Assembly (NCBI RefSeq): GCF_024518575.1
Contig: NZ_JANIHG010000010.1
Location: forward strand, 1-44,858
Length of the DNA stretch: 44,858 bases
Direction of reading: 5' to 3'
From: Methanothrix sp.
Lineage (GTDB): Archaea > Halobacteriota > Methanosarcinia > Methanotrichales > Methanotrichaceae
Under the pieces are notes generated by a model that ran no database searches, was not told the DNA's origin, and worked only from the letters and a program-made list of their open reading frames with translations. A program made the translations under genes and the position numbers. Of this stretch, positions 1-13,144 are shown piece after piece; within the stretch, counting starts at the first letter, position 1; each line of letters starts with the position of its first letter.

Positions 1-375
1 GACAAGCCGCATGCTTCTCATGATCCCATGAATCAGTATGCCAGTGCATGCTGATTTCTTAAAGCATCTTCAGCTAATGATCCACCTGGGGCGCATGGGT
101 GGTGGATACCCACGAAACGCATCCATTAATGTACATTTGATGGAAGAGACCGCGCAAATGGAGCTCAAACACTTTTGCACGGTGTAAAGGCGCGTCAAAC
201 GCTACCGCCCACGTCGGAAGACTTCGACGAAGCAAAAGAACGCAGGAAGCCCGCTCATTCAGGGCGGAGCTCTGAAGAAGCACGGATGAAGCTGATATTC
301 GTGGAGTGCCTCATGAACCTGAAGTCGTCCCAAAACCCGCATGCTACAGTACAGGCGTGCAAAAAGGAGGTACCC

Positions 376-545
376 ATGATGTTAGTTGCTGATATTGGCA
401 CAGAGACGCCGCTGTTGAGTTTTCGCGTTGGATTGCCGATCTCAAGAATCCATCTGCGCTAGCAGAGCTGATGCAGCCTCTCTCAGGAGACCGTTTTGGA
501 GCAGCTGGATGTACTGGGATGGTTTGTTCTCATCCGGCTTAACTC
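376..545 (+). pseudogene. possible small frameshifted gene remnant
   Basis: ATGATG at 376 follows an excellent ribosome binding site, AAGGAGGTACCC. In frame it gives only 28 residues, beginning MMLVADIGTETP. From about 408 another frame continues as a coding-like peptide, starting AAVEFSRWIADLKNPSALAE and running to a TAA near 541. A +/-1 shift near 408 would join both into a protein of about 55 residues. I do not recognise the family. It may be a decayed gene, a genuine very short gene, or chance. Confidence 0.25.
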
Positions 546-575
546 GAGATATCCCTGCACAACAATCAAACGATA

Positions 576-585
576 TTAATATATC
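576..585 (+). promoter_or_regulatory. TATA-like box for the crystallin-like gene
   Basis: TTAATATATC matches the archaeal TATA pattern. It lies about 80 bp before the ATG at 662, which would leave a leader of roughly 55 nt carrying the Shine-Dalgarno GGCGGTGAT. Confidence 0.4.
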
Positions 586-661
586 TTCGATCGCAATATC
601 TCTTCAGAAAATGTATGACGGAATAAAAAAAGAAATTCTTTAAGAAGGCGGTGATAATAAT

Positions 662-1078
662 ATGAAAAACAAAATATTGCTTACATTCTGCATGGCGATC
701 CTGATCGGCCTTTTATGCGTCAGCGCGCAGCGGAACATAATGATGCCAGGGGGCTTCGGACCCGGTGTATCCGACCTTCAGGGCGTGGTGGCAGGCGCCG
801 GAGCTGCTGCCACAAGCGGTCCGTCGGAGGTCGTGCTCTTCGCGGAGGCGAACCAGAGGGGTGCCCACAAACACGTGTTCGAGCTCGATTCCGATGTCGG
901 AGCGGACAGCGCATTCAACGCAACCCCCGGGTCGATGGTCGTGCTGAGCGGCGTCTGGCGTCTTTACAGAGAGCCGAACTTCCAGAACCCCTATGACATG
1001 GAGTTCGGGCCAGGCATCTACCCATCGCTCCTGGACTACGGCATAAACGCGATCGGGTCGATGAAGAGACTACGCTAA
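662..1078 (+). CDS. secreted beta/gamma-crystallin-like protein
   Basis: A 138-residue protein with an N-terminal signal peptide (residues 1-22, ending near VSAQ), a Gly/Ala-rich linker, and one beta/gamma-crystallin domain from about residue 56. The domain shows the family layout of two Greek keys: VVLFAEANQRG, then FNATPGSMVVLSGVWRLYRE, then PNFQ, then GPGIYPSLLDYG. M-crystallin of Methanosarcina is a known archaeal relative that binds calcium. Here both calcium motifs, normally (N/D)(N/D)xx(S/T)S, are degenerate (NATPGS and INAIGS), so calcium binding may be weak. Start supported by GGCGGTGAT. Its stop overlaps the stop of the convergent ABC permease by 4 bp. Function is probably extracytoplasmic and structural, but unknown. 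Confidence 0.75.
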   Translation: MKNKILLTFCMAILIGLLCVSAQRNIMMPGGFGPGVSDLQGVVAGAGAAATSGPSEVVLFAEANQRGAHKHVFELDSDVGADSAFNATPGSMVVLSGVWRLYREPNFQNPYDMEFGPGIYPSLLDYGINAIGSMKRLR

Positions 1079-1842
1079 TCTATATCGCTCGTCTCGAACA
1101 TGTACGCACCTATCGCCATGGTCGCTGCGCAGCATCCTGTGAGGAGGATCGTATCCATCACGATGGGAAAAGAGTTCGCTCCAACGAGACAGCCTCTCAG
1201 CGCATCGACCCCATAAGTGAGGGGATCGATATAGGAGAGGATCCTGACCGGCTCCGGCAGGTTCTGCACAGGAAAGAGCGCTCCTGATAGCAGGAAGACC
1301 GGGAATATCATGAAGTTCATTATCATGCCGAATCCGGACATGTCCTTCATCCTGGATGCGAATGCGAGACCGACCCCTATGAACGTCGCGGATATGAGGA
1401 CCATGAGCGCAACTGATAGAATCAGCCCAGTCAGCCCCTTTATTCTCACGCCCATCGCTATCCCGGGTATCAGTATTATGATGCCCTGGAGCACGGCCTG
1501 GGTCACGCCTCCTGCGGTTCTTCCCAGGACTATCGAGAGCCTCGTCACCGGCGCGACCATTATCTCCCTGAGGAAGCCAAACTCCCTGTCCCAGAGAACC
1601 GACATCCCCGCGAACGTCGAGCTGAAGAGCAGCGTCATGCCTATTATTCCGGGGGCGAGATAATTGATATAATCAACTCCCGCCGGAACCCTGGCCGCCA
1701 TCCCGCTGAAGCCTGTGCCGAGGAAGGTCAGGAAGAAGAACGGCGGGGCTATTGAACCCACAACCCTTGATTTAAGCCTGAAGAACCGTATCATCTCCCT
1801 CAGCCACAGGCTGTATATCGCGTACGGATCGAACACCCTCAT
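1075..1842 (-). CDS. ABC-2 type exporter permease
   Basis: A 255-residue integral membrane protein with about six hydrophobic segments and the ABC-2/DrrB family pattern. A middle stretch, LWDREFGFLREIMVAPVTR, matches the conserved cytoplasmic region of these permeases, and LSGALFPVQNLPEPVR precedes the last helices. It begins one base after the end of its partner ATPase (1844-2821), so the two genes are one operon and presumably form a dimeric exporter, two permeases with two ATPases. The substrate (drug, lipid or polysaccharide) cannot be told from sequence. Confidence 0.88.
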   Translation of the reverse strand: MRVFDPYAIYSLWLREMIRFFRLKSRVVGSIAPPFFFLTFLGTGFSGMAARVPAGVDYINYLAPGIIGMTLLFSSTFAGMSVLWDREFGFLREIMVAPVTRLSIVLGRTAGGVTQAVLQGIIILIPGIAMGVRIKGLTGLILSVALMVLISATFIGVGLAFASRMKDMSGFGMIMNFMIFPVFLLSGALFPVQNLPEPVRILSYIDPLTYGVDALRGCLVGANSFPIVMDTILLTGCCAATMAIGAYMFETSDID

Positions 1843-1843
1843 G

Positions 1844-2821
1844 CTACCTCCTCATCAAAGCTCTCACAAGATCACCCTTCCCAGTCTCATCCCTCATGCT
1901 CCTGCCTGTGTACCTCAGAAACACATCCTCCAGGGTCGGCTCATGGACGCTCACAGATTTTATCCGAACACCAGCACGGCACGCGGCCAGCACGACCTCC
2001 GGGATCCTCGACTGCGCTGAATCCACGCTCAGCCTCACGTATCCGTTGCTCGCGTCGAATGAGCGCACCCACTCGAGCCCCAGCAGGACATCGCGGAGCC
2101 GCTCCAGACCATCCCTAACCTCCAGAGTGAGAGTATCGGTGCCGATCATGCTCTTCAGGGACGTTGGGGTGTCGAGGGCCACGATCCTGCCATGGTCTAT
2201 GATCGCGACACGATTGCAGAGGTTGTCCGCCTCCTCCATGTAGTGTGTGGTGATCACAACAGTGACATCCTCCTCATTCAAATCCCTGATGTAATCCCAT
2301 ATGTAGCGACGGGTCTGAGTGTCCAGACCGAGCGTCGGCTCATCCAGAAAGAGGACATGCGGCCTGTGCATCAGCCCCCTGGCGATCTCGAGCCTCCTCC
2401 GCATGCCACCCGAGAACTCCTCGAGGAGCACATCCGCCTTATCGGAGAGCTCCACAAGCTCCAGAACCTCCTCGATTCTTCGTTTCCTCTCTGCCCCTGG
2501 CATTCCATACATCCTGCCGTGGAAATCCAGGTTCTCCCTCGCTGTGAGCTTTCCATCGACGCTCGGATCCTGGAAGACCACGCCGATGCAGCTTCTCACC
2601 GCATCCCTCTCGCGCACGATGTGGTGGCCCCAGACATACGCCTCTCCCTCAGTGGGCCGGAGCATCGTGGTCAGCATCTTGATTATCGTGCTCTTTCCCG
2701 CGCCGTTCGGGCCCAGCAGGCCGAAGATCTCCCCTCGTCTCACGGACAGGTTCACGTCATCAACCGCTACAAGACCATCAAACCTCTTTACAAGTCCCCT
2801 GGTCTCTATGGCATGCTCCAT
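1844..2821 (-). CDS. ABC exporter ATPase, DrrA-like
   Basis: A 325-residue nucleotide-binding subunit. Walker A GPNGAGKST is at residues 38-46, the Q-loop at VFQDPS, the signature FSGGM at 136-140, Walker B VLFLDEP at 156-162, and the switch histidine in ITTHYMEEAD near 193. A C-terminal extension of about 100 residues is typical of the daunorubicin-resistance (DrrA) type. It powers the ABC-2 permease encoded immediately downstream. Substrate unknown. Confidence 0.92.
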   Translation of the reverse strand: MEHAIETRGLVKRFDGLVAVDDVNLSVRRGEIFGLLGPNGAGKSTIIKMLTTMLRPTEGEAYVWGHHIVRERDAVRSCIGVVFQDPSVDGKLTARENLDFHGRMYGMPGAERKRRIEEVLELVELSDKADVLLEEFSGGMRRRLEIARGLMHRPHVLFLDEPTLGLDTQTRRYIWDYIRDLNEEDVTVVITTHYMEEADNLCNRVAIIDHGRIVALDTPTSLKSMIGTDTLTLEVRDGLERLRDVLLGLEWVRSFDASNGYVRLSVDSAQSRIPEVVLAACRAGVRIKSVSVHEPTLEDVFLRYTGRSMRDETGKGDLVRALMRR

Positions 2822-3019
2822 TGAACCGGCGCAGTCTCATGATGGGCTGCGCCATCACCAATTTTAACGGTATGCGGCATGTTTTAAAAAGATGCTCCTC
2901 AGCCGGAGCTTCGACGGCGCAACTAGCCAATCGTCATGCATCTCATATCGACCGTCCAGCTGATGAGCTGTTCGGAGACCAATTCTATATGTGCGAATCT
3001 TCAGCAAAGACAGAGTGAT

Positions 3020-3733
3020 ATGATAGAGGAACGCACATGCATAAGAGTCGATGGCCTGAGTTACTCAGTGGTAAGTGATGCAGTCGCAGAGGAGATCCAG
3101 ATCGAGCTGCTCATCAATGGAGATCTGCTCAAGAGAGTATCGCTGAGTCCATCCGGTATCAGAGAGTTCGTCGTCGGCCATCTCCTCTCTGAGGGGTACA
3201 TAGGGGAGCTGGAGGAGATCGCCGCCATGCACATTGAGGGCCGCAGGGCAAATGTTACCCTTCGCAACGCAGGGATGCAGAACCGCAAAGGTCATGCTGA
3301 AAAGACTGAATGGTTTGCGGTTAGCAGAGATGGCATATTCCGCTCGATGCACATGCTTCTCGACTCAGATGCTCACAGGATCACAGGTGGTTTCCACCGC
3401 GCTGGAGTCTTCTGTGAGGATGGTACGGCATGGATGGCGGAGGATATAGGAAGGCATAACGCGATGGACAAGGCCATAGGCCACTGCCTGCTCGAACGCA
3501 TCGATCTCTCGAGAGTGCTCGTCCTGATGACAAGCCGCATCTCCTCAGGACTCGCTCTGAAGTGCTCGCGCGCGAGGATCCCGATCCTCGCGTCCAGGGG
3601 CGCGCCGACCAGTCTTGCCATTGAGATAGCAGATGCCGCAGGGACCACACTAATAGGATTTGTCCGCGGGGAGAGGATGAACATCTACACCCATCCGGAA
3701 AGGATCGCGGATCTGACGCTCACCACAAAGTGA
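3020..3733 (+). CDS. FdhD-like protein lacking the catalytic CXXC
   Basis: About 237 residues from the ATG at 3020. The open frame extends further upstream, but family homology starts near MIEERTCIRVDG. The FdhD core is clear: SGIREFVVGHLLSEGYI, then AEDIGRHNAMDKAIG, then MTSRISSGLALK, and a C-terminal GFVRGERMNIYTHPERI. FdhD proteins are sulfurtransferases that sulfurate the Mo/W-bis-MGD cofactor of formate dehydrogenase through a CXXC loop (CGxCG type). Here the expected region (after NVTLRNAG) has no cysteine pair; the nearest is a single Cys in VFCEDG. It may act without persulfide transfer, or only as a cofactor-binding chaperone. No formate dehydrogenase gene is nearby. Confidence 0.85.
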   Translation: MIEERTCIRVDGLSYSVVSDAVAEEIQIELLINGDLLKRVSLSPSGIREFVVGHLLSEGYIGELEEIAAMHIEGRRANVTLRNAGMQNRKGHAEKTEWFAVSRDGIFRSMHMLLDSDAHRITGGFHRAGVFCEDGTAWMAEDIGRHNAMDKAIGHCLLERIDLSRVLVLMTSRISSGLALKCSRARIPILASRGAPTSLAIEIADAAGTTLIGFVRGERMNIYTHPERIADLTLTTK

Positions 3734-3824
3734 GAACATTTGAAGGCCCCGCAGATATCCCATGCTGATATCCGGCCAAGCGACGGAAATTCCGCTGCTT
3801 ATGGCGTGAGAGTGGCAGCCAGAT

Positions 3825-4382
3825 CTACCTGGCAGCCTTTGCCACACGCTCTATGCTGTCCTTCCTGCTGACAGCGAAGCTCTTCACGTCGTAGTTTGCA
3901 GCAGCTATTATCTCATCCGCAAGGCAGCTCTGGATGGAGCGCTTGCTCTTGAATGATGCCTGCCACGCGCCCTTTGCTATGAGCATCAGCGCGGTATCGA
4001 CACGCCTCTGAGGCGCGGTATCCACTGCCTTTGGGACAGTGATGCCGCCGTACTTGAGCCTGACGACCTCCTCGCGCGGTCCAGCATTTGAGATCGCCCT
4101 GATCAGGACTGAGAGCGGGTTCTCCTTCGTCCGCGAATGGATTATATCGAATGCCTCATCGACTATCCTGTAGGCGGTCTGCTTCTGGCCCGTGTTCTTC
4201 TCCCGCCTCATCATCTTGTTGATCAGACGCTCGACGATATGCAGCTCCGACTTCTTGAACTGCTGCTTCGCATGCCTGCCGCCGGTGTGCATCACAGCCC
4301 GTGGCTTCAGGTTGATGTAGCCCCTCACGCTCAGATCCGGGATCTCCACCTCGGATGCGTCCCATTTGCCAAATACCTTCAC
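3825..4382 (-). CDS. rps7: 30S ribosomal protein S7
   Basis: A 185-residue archaeal uS7. Family segments are visible: [12 protein letters not shown] near the start of the conserved core, [48 protein letters not shown] and the C-terminal [16 protein letters not shown]. It binds 16S rRNA in the head of the small subunit. It is the last gene of the polymerase-ribosomal operon and ends convergently with the fdhD-like gene; the 91-bp gap between them has small inverted repeats. EF-2 and EF-1alpha genes, which often follow S7 in archaea, are absent. Confidence 0.97.
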   Translation of the reverse strand: MKVFGKWDASEVEIPDLSVRGYINLKPRAVMHTGGRHAKQQFKKSELHIVERLINKMMRREKNTGQKQTAYRIVDEAFDIIHSRTKENPLSVLIRAISNAGPREEVVRLKYGGITVPKAVDTAPQRRVDTALMLIAKGAWQASFKSKRSIQSCLADEIIAAANYDVKSFAVSRKDSIERVAKAAR

Positions 4383-4386
4383 AAGA

Positions 4387-4815
4387 TCACCTTACCGGCT
4401 TCTCCTTGCGGCCCGAGACCATCTCCTCGAGAGAGACGTTGTTCACCGCGACGACCTTGAATCTAACTCCTGGTATGTCGCCCATCGACCTGCCCATTCT
4501 TCCGCCGATCCTCTCGACGATGACCTCGTCGTGCTCGTCTATGAACCCTATGGCTCCATCGCCTGGGCAGAATGCCGTGACCTGCCTTCCGTTCTTTATC
4601 AGCTGTATCCTGACGCACTTGCGTATGGCTGAGTTCGGCTGCTTAGCCTCGACGCCCACCTTCTCAAGAACGATTCCCCTTGCTCTGGGGGCCCCGCCCA
4701 GAGGATCAGCCTTGACCTTGAGGCCGAGAGCCCGCCTGCAGTAATGAGGATCGCTCCACCTCAGCTTCTTCCAGTCACCTTCCATCTTCCTGGCCGCATT
4801 GATTCCCATTCCCAT
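4387..4815 (-). CDS. rps12: 30S ribosomal protein S12
   Basis: A 142-residue archaeal uS12 with the decoding-site loop [15 protein letters not shown] and the C-terminal half [18 protein letters not shown]. It sits at the A site of the small subunit and contributes to tRNA selection. It lies 4 bp before S7 and 55 bp after nusA in the operon. The initial [11 protein letters not shown] leaves two possible ATG starts two codons apart. Confidence 0.97.
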   Translation of the reverse strand: MGMGINAARKMEGDWKKLRWSDPHYCRRALGLKVKADPLGGAPRARGIVLEKVGVEAKQPNSAIRKCVRIQLIKNGRQVTAFCPGDGAIGFIDEHDEVIVERIGGRMGRSMGDIPGVRFKVVAVNNVSLEEMVSGRKEKPVR

Positions 4816-4870
4816 TTAATCACCGTTGATCGTGAATTTGTGATAGCGCTCTTTCAGGGCGTTGTTCAGC

Positions 4871-5294
4871 TCACTGTATGATTATATCATCAACGCCATG
4901 ATGCCTCTGTGCCAGCATCTTGGCTTTAAGTATGTTTCGGCCGTCCCGCCCTATGGCGATACCCTTGTCCTTGTTAGCTACCTCTACATAAGCCAATCGC
5001 TTGTTGTTCTTGTTGACCACCATTATGTTCTTGACATCCGCCGGCTGGAATAGGTTCTGCAGGAACTCCTTTACATCGTCGCTGTATTCGACTATCTCTA
5101 TCTGCTTCCCTATGGACTTCTTGACGCGGTTTATATTGCTCCCCTTTCTTCCGATAGCAGCCCCCATGTCGCCCTTCTGTATGACGAATATTATCCTGTC
5201 GTTCTCCTCGTCAACAATGCAGTCCCTCGCCATTCCGCCAGTCAGGCTCTCAAAGAGCGCTATGTATCTCATCCCCTCTGTGGTGAGCTTGAAC

Positions 5295-5302
<8 letters not shown>
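4871..5302 (-). CDS. nusA: archaeal transcription factor NusA (KH domains only)
   Basis: A 143-residue short archaeal NusA. It has two KH-type RNA-binding units, with GXXG loops visible in AIGRKGSNINRVK (middle) and AIGRDGRNILKAK (C-terminal). The bacterial N-terminal polymerase-binding and S1 domains are missing, as is usual for archaea. It overlaps the end of L30e by 8 bp, indicating translational coupling within the operon. Confidence 0.94.
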
Positions 5303-9384
<4,082 letters not shown>

Positions 9385-9392
9385 TCCATCAC

Positions 9393-11210
9393 CTAAACTG
9401 CATCCTCAAGCATGAGGCGCGGTGCCACGCCCAGTGATTTTATCTCATCAAGCAGAAGCTTGAACGCGTAGCTCATCTCCACAGGATATATGTCGGAGTC
9501 AGTGCCACAGACCGGGCAGATGTCCACGTTTCTTCTTCGATCATGAACCGCTATGACTCCGCATTTGCTGCACACGAGCTCTGTTACTTTATCTGACTCC
9601 TCAACGAGCCGCTCCTTCAGCGCGAGAGCAGCGCCATGCGCTATGAGCACATCGCGCTCCATCTCTCCGAACCTTAGGCCGCCCTCCCTCGCCCTGCCCT
9701 CTGTTGGCTGCCTGGTGAGCACCTGCACAGGGCCACGTGATCTCGCATGCATCTTTCCCGTTACCATATGGTACAGCTTCTGGTACAGGATCACCCCGAC
9801 AAATATGTCGGCCTGTATCCTCTCGCCTGTCGCTCCGTCGTAGAGGACCTCCTTGCCTGTGTGGGCGAATCCGAGCCTTGTCAGGGCGCTCCTGAGATCG
9901 TCCTCCCTCTCACCAAGAAACGCGGTCGCATCTATGAACCTGCCCTCTAGCGAACCGACCTTTCCGCCGATCATCTCAAGGACGTGTCCGACGGTCATTC
10001 TCGATGGGATCGCGTGCGGGTTGAGGAGCAGATCTGGGACCATCCCGCTCTCGCTGAAGGGCATATCCTCTTGTGGAAGAAGAAGACCTATAACGCCCTT
10101 CTGGCCGTGGCGTGATGCGAACTTGTCTCCGAGCTCAGGGACCCGCTGATCGCGGGTCTTGACCTTTGCGAGCCTGTTGCCGTTCTGCGACTCTGTGAGT
10201 ATCACCAGATCGACAACGCCCTTCTCGTTTGATCTCATCGTTACAGATGTCTCACGCCTCTGCTGCGGGCTGATACCGAACTCCGTCGGCTCCTCGAGGA
10301 ATCTCGGCGGGCTGGTCTTGCCTATGAGCACATCGTTTGGACCTACATCTGCATTGGGATTCACCAGACCATCGGCATCGAGCTGCCCGTATGTCTCCGA
10401 TCCCCTCGCGCCCCTGACCTCGAGATCCGGAATCTCAAACTTGTCCTCCTGACCTCCGGGGTACTTCCTCTCCTCGGCCTCAGATACCCTGAAGAAATGG
10501 GATCTTGCAAGACCGCGCTCGACAGCGCTCCTGTTCATCACCAGCGCGTCCTCGATGTTGTATCCCTCGTATGCGAGAACCGCCACGACGAAGTTCTGGC
10601 CTGCAGGCCTTTTATCGAAGCCTATCGCTTTAGCGGTCCGTGTGCTCACTATCGGCTGCTGCGGGTAATGGAGGTAGTGGCCCCTTGTATCCGGCCTCAG
10701 GCGGAAGTTCGCCATCGGGAGACCAAGACACTGCTTTATCATGCCAGCACCCATCGTGTTCCTCGGGCTCGCGTTGTGCTCCGGATACGGAACCAGGGCT
10801 GTGCATATCCCCAGGATCAGAGATGGATCGACCTCGAGATGGGTGTGTTCCTCTGTGAGGTCCTTCTCCCATATCGCTATGTAGGCATTCTCCTCCTCCT
10901 CGGCATCGAGATACTCTACCTTTCCCTCCCGAACGAGATCGTCGAAGGTCGCCTCACCCCTCTCAAGTCTTCGGATATCCTCTTCGGTGACTAGAGGCCG
11001 TCCATTCTCCACGATGATCAGAGGCCTCCTCGCCCTGCCAGAATCCGTGTTTATGACGATCTCGTTTGTCCTGTCATAATATGCGACGTTGATCTGATTG
11101 CTTATAACGCCGGATCTTCTCATACGCCTTATCTCGGCCACGAGCTTCTCGGGCTCAGGATGGTGCCCAACAATCTCTCCGTTTATGAAAACCCTGGCCT
11201 CAGCCACCAT
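9393..11210 (-). CDS. rpoB1: DNA-directed RNA polymerase subunit B'
   Basis: About 605 residues, the C-terminal part of the split second subunit. It has the catalytic hybrid-binding segment [20 protein letters not shown], the anchor region [14 protein letters not shown], and a C-terminal zinc ribbon (VCSKCG, then CPVCG). I place the start at the ATG at 11210 with AGGTGG just upstream; an in-frame GTG two codons earlier lies inside that ribosome binding site. It overlaps the end of rpoB'' by 11 bp. Confidence 0.98.
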   Translation of the reverse strand: MVAEARVFINGEIVGHHPEPEKLVAEIRRMRRSGVISNQINVAYYDRTNEIVINTDSGRARRPLIIVENGRPLVTEEDIRRLERGEATFDDLVREGKVEYLDAEEEENAYIAIWEKDLTEEHTHLEVDPSLILGICTALVPYPEHNASPRNTMGAGMIKQCLGLPMANFRLRPDTRGHYLHYPQQPIVSTRTAKAIGFDKRPAGQNFVVAVLAYEGYNIEDALVMNRSAVERGLARSHFFRVSEAEERKYPGGQEDKFEIPDLEVRGARGSETYGQLDADGLVNPNADVGPNDVLIGKTSPPRFLEEPTEFGISPQQRRETSVTMRSNEKGVVDLVILTESQNGNRLAKVKTRDQRVPELGDKFASRHGQKGVIGLLLPQEDMPFSESGMVPDLLLNPHAIPSRMTVGHVLEMIGGKVGSLEGRFIDATAFLGEREDDLRSALTRLGFAHTGKEVLYDGATGERIQADIFVGVILYQKLYHMVTGKMHARSRGPVQVLTRQPTEGRAREGGLRFGEMERDVLIAHGAALALKERLVEESDKVTELVCSKCGVIAVHDRRRNVDICPVCGTDSDIYPVEMSYAFKLLLDEIKSLGVAPRLMLEDAV

Positions 11211-12690
11211 AACCACCTACCGGCCTCACACCGAGATTGATCAGCATGGTCTTGACCTCCTCATACTCCTCAACGCCCTTTGAGAGCTCCACTCCCTGGG
11301 CGAAGTTCTTGACCAACCCGCAGTTCGGCCCCTCTGGAGTCTCGCTAGGACATATCCTGCCCCACTGTGTCGCATGGAGATCCCTGGCCTCGAAGTGCGG
11401 CTGCGATCTCGAGAGCGGCGATATGACCCTCCTGAGATGGCTCAGGCTCGCCATGTAATCCGTTCTATCCAAAAGCTGTGACACACCTGTTCTTCCACCA
11501 ACCCAGTTGCCTGTTGCAAGGGGATGTATCATCCTCTCCGTCAGAACATCAGCTCTCACCGTGGTGATGACATTCAGCTCCCTGTTCCTCATGCTGGCAC
11601 GCTCGAGCTGGTACTTGATATCCCTGGTGAGCCTGTTGAAGGCGACCCTGAAGAGATCCTCCATAAGGTCCCCTGAGAGCTTCAGCCTCTTGTTTGCATA
11701 ATGATCCTTGTCGTCCTCCCCTCTTTTCCCGAGCGCGAGCTCGAAGCATGCCTCGGCCATCCTCGAGAGGAAGAGCGCCTTGGCGTACCTGTCCTTCTCC
11801 TCCACGCCTATATGCGGAAGCAGGTATCTGTCCAGGACATACGCGGCGCGCTTCTTCTGGTACTCCTTCGCCTGGCCTGCCGCGACCCTGTGGCCTATCT
11901 TCTCCAGAGCCTCCTCGGTCGTCGAGACCTCCGCCTCCTCGAGGTTCTCGAGCATGAACTTCATGATCTCCGGGTTATCGGATACAGCCTTCACTATATC
12001 CATATCAGTCTCAAGTCCCAGGGCCCTGACGAGAGTCACGAAGTTTATTCTACCTGCGACAGATGGGAAGGAGACCTCGAGTATCGATCGCTTGCCGCGC
12101 TCCACTATGACAAGAGACCTGTAGCCCTGCCTCTGGCTGAAGACCTTCGCGACCTCTATGAACTCATCATACCTCTGGTTGTACTCGACGAGTATCTTGT
12201 TGGGCGCCAGATCCTCGAGCGTCATTATAACGCGCTCGGATCCGTTAACTATGAAGTATCCTCCGGGATCGAGGGGGTCCTCTCCGTAGGAGATCATCTC
12301 CTCCTCGCTCATTCCGCAGAGGTTGCAGACCTTCGACATCACCATGATAGGGAGCATGCCGATCATCGCCTCGACCGGCTCCTTCTCCTCGCCATTATCG
12401 ACGATGGACATCTCGAGCCTTATGGGCGATGCGTATGTCAGGTTCCTCAGACGCGCATCGTTCGGGTAGAGCCTCTCGACAGATCCATCCGCCTCCATAA
12501 CCACAGGCCGCTCCACCCGGATCTTGCCGAGCTTGACATATGTATTTTCGATGTTCGTCTCTATTATCCTGACCTCATCTATCACCTTCTGCAGACCTCT
12601 GTCTATGAACTCGTTGAACGAGTTTATGTGGTGGTGTACCAGCTTGTCCTTGGTAAAATAGGCCCTGTAAAGAACGCTTCTGTCCAGCAA
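11200..12690 (-). CDS. rpoB2: DNA-directed RNA polymerase subunit B''
   Basis: A 496-residue N-terminal part of the split second subunit, with protrusion and lobe segments such as [35 protein letters not shown] and the fork region [14 protein letters not shown], then [20 protein letters not shown]. The start codon is TTG, preceded by GGTGAT at good spacing. It follows rpoH by 17 bp and overlaps rpoB' by 11 bp. Confidence 0.98.
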   Translation of the reverse strand: MLDRSVLYRAYFTKDKLVHHHINSFNEFIDRGLQKVIDEVRIIETNIENTYVKLGKIRVERPVVMEADGSVERLYPNDARLRNLTYASPIRLEMSIVDNGEEKEPVEAMIGMLPIMVMSKVCNLCGMSEEEMISYGEDPLDPGGYFIVNGSERVIMTLEDLAPNKILVEYNQRYDEFIEVAKVFSQRQGYRSLVIVERGKRSILEVSFPSVAGRINFVTLVRALGLETDMDIVKAVSDNPEIMKFMLENLEEAEVSTTEEALEKIGHRVAAGQAKEYQKKRAAYVLDRYLLPHIGVEEKDRYAKALFLSRMAEACFELALGKRGEDDKDHYANKRLKLSGDLMEDLFRVAFNRLTRDIKYQLERASMRNRELNVITTVRADVLTERMIHPLATGNWVGGRTGVSQLLDRTDYMASLSHLRRVISPLSRSQPHFEARDLHATQWGRICPSETPEGPNCGLVKNFAQGVELSKGVEEYEEVKTMLINLGVRPVGGYGG

Positions 12691-12707
12691 ATCTTAAATC
12701 ACCCTCT

Positions 12708-12944
12708 TCAATCGATAACGAGCCTGTAAAATATCGACTCCTTTGCCGTGGGGCTCTTGCGCTTTATCTTTATTATATCCCCTACCTTGGCGCCAATCTC
12801 CTCGGCCACCGGATCCGTTACGTGGATCTTGGGCAGATATCGCGCCTCGACACCGTACTGCTCCAGGACCTGCTGAGCCTCCTCTGGAGTGAGGAGGATG
12901 TGTTCCGGTACCAGCTCGTGATCCTGTACGGCAAACCGCTTCAT
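12708..12944 (-). CDS. rpoH: DNA-directed RNA polymerase subunit H
   Basis: A 78-residue archaeal RpoH, equal to the C-terminal domain of eukaryotic RPB5. The family signature HELVPEHILLTPEEAQQVLE is followed by LPKIHVTDPVAEEIGAKVGD and IIKIKRKSPTAKESIFYRLV. The ATG has a strong GGGAGGAGATCAG upstream. It is the first protein gene of the polymerase operon, only 27 bp after a tRNA-Lys gene on the same strand. Confidence 0.97.
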   Translation of the reverse strand: MKRFAVQDHELVPEHILLTPEEAQQVLEQYGVEARYLPKIHVTDPVAEEIGAKVGDIIKIKRKSPTAKESIFYRLVID

Positions 12945-12971
12945 CTGATCTCCTCCCAGAAAAGCTACATA

Positions 12972-13059
12972 CGGGCTCGGGGGGATTTGAACCCTCGGCC
13001 ACCTGGTATCTCCATAAAATTTAAAAGCCAGGCGCTCTGCCTAACTGAGCTACGAGCCC
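12972..13059 (-). tRNA. tRNA-Lys (anticodon TTT), intron-containing
   Basis: On the minus strand the 5' acceptor GGGCTCG pairs with 3' CGAGCCC, with discriminator G and no encoded CCA. The D arm GCTC/GAGC is intact. Anticodon stem halves CCTGG and CCAGG are separated by 21 nt instead of 7. With loop CTTTTAA the anticodon is TTT, leaving an intron of about 14 nt, at the short end for archaeal introns and at the usual place after position 37. The T arm has loop TTCAAAT and one A-C mismatch in the stem. I could not fold a convincing bulge-helix-bulge by eye. Confidence 0.9.
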
Positions 13060-13144
13060 CCATGAGCATACGAGCCCACGAACCGCGAATGTTGAGCTGC
13101 ACTGTTCCCCTGTTTAAAGAAACATGCATAAAGCTTTTTCCCTT

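Larger units (their letters stand above)
1..661. other. gene-poor stretch at the window start
   Basis: No intact gene is recognised here. Short overlapping open frames exist on both strands, but none has a family signature. A strong Shine-Dalgarno (AAGGAGGT) stands before ATGATG at 376, and the coding-like sequence after it changes frame near 408; it is listed separately as a possible remnant. The last 90 bases carry a TATA-like box (576-585) and the ribosome binding site GGCGGTGAT of the crystallin-like gene at 662. Confidence 0.5.

Noticed and set aside
2936-3019. Upstream extension of the FdhD-like gene
   Set aside because: The extra 28 residues lack family similarity; the ATG at 3020 fits the FdhD N-terminus.
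11701-12729. 342-residue open frame antisense to rpoB''
   Set aside because: Fully covered by RNA polymerase coding sequence with intact motifs.
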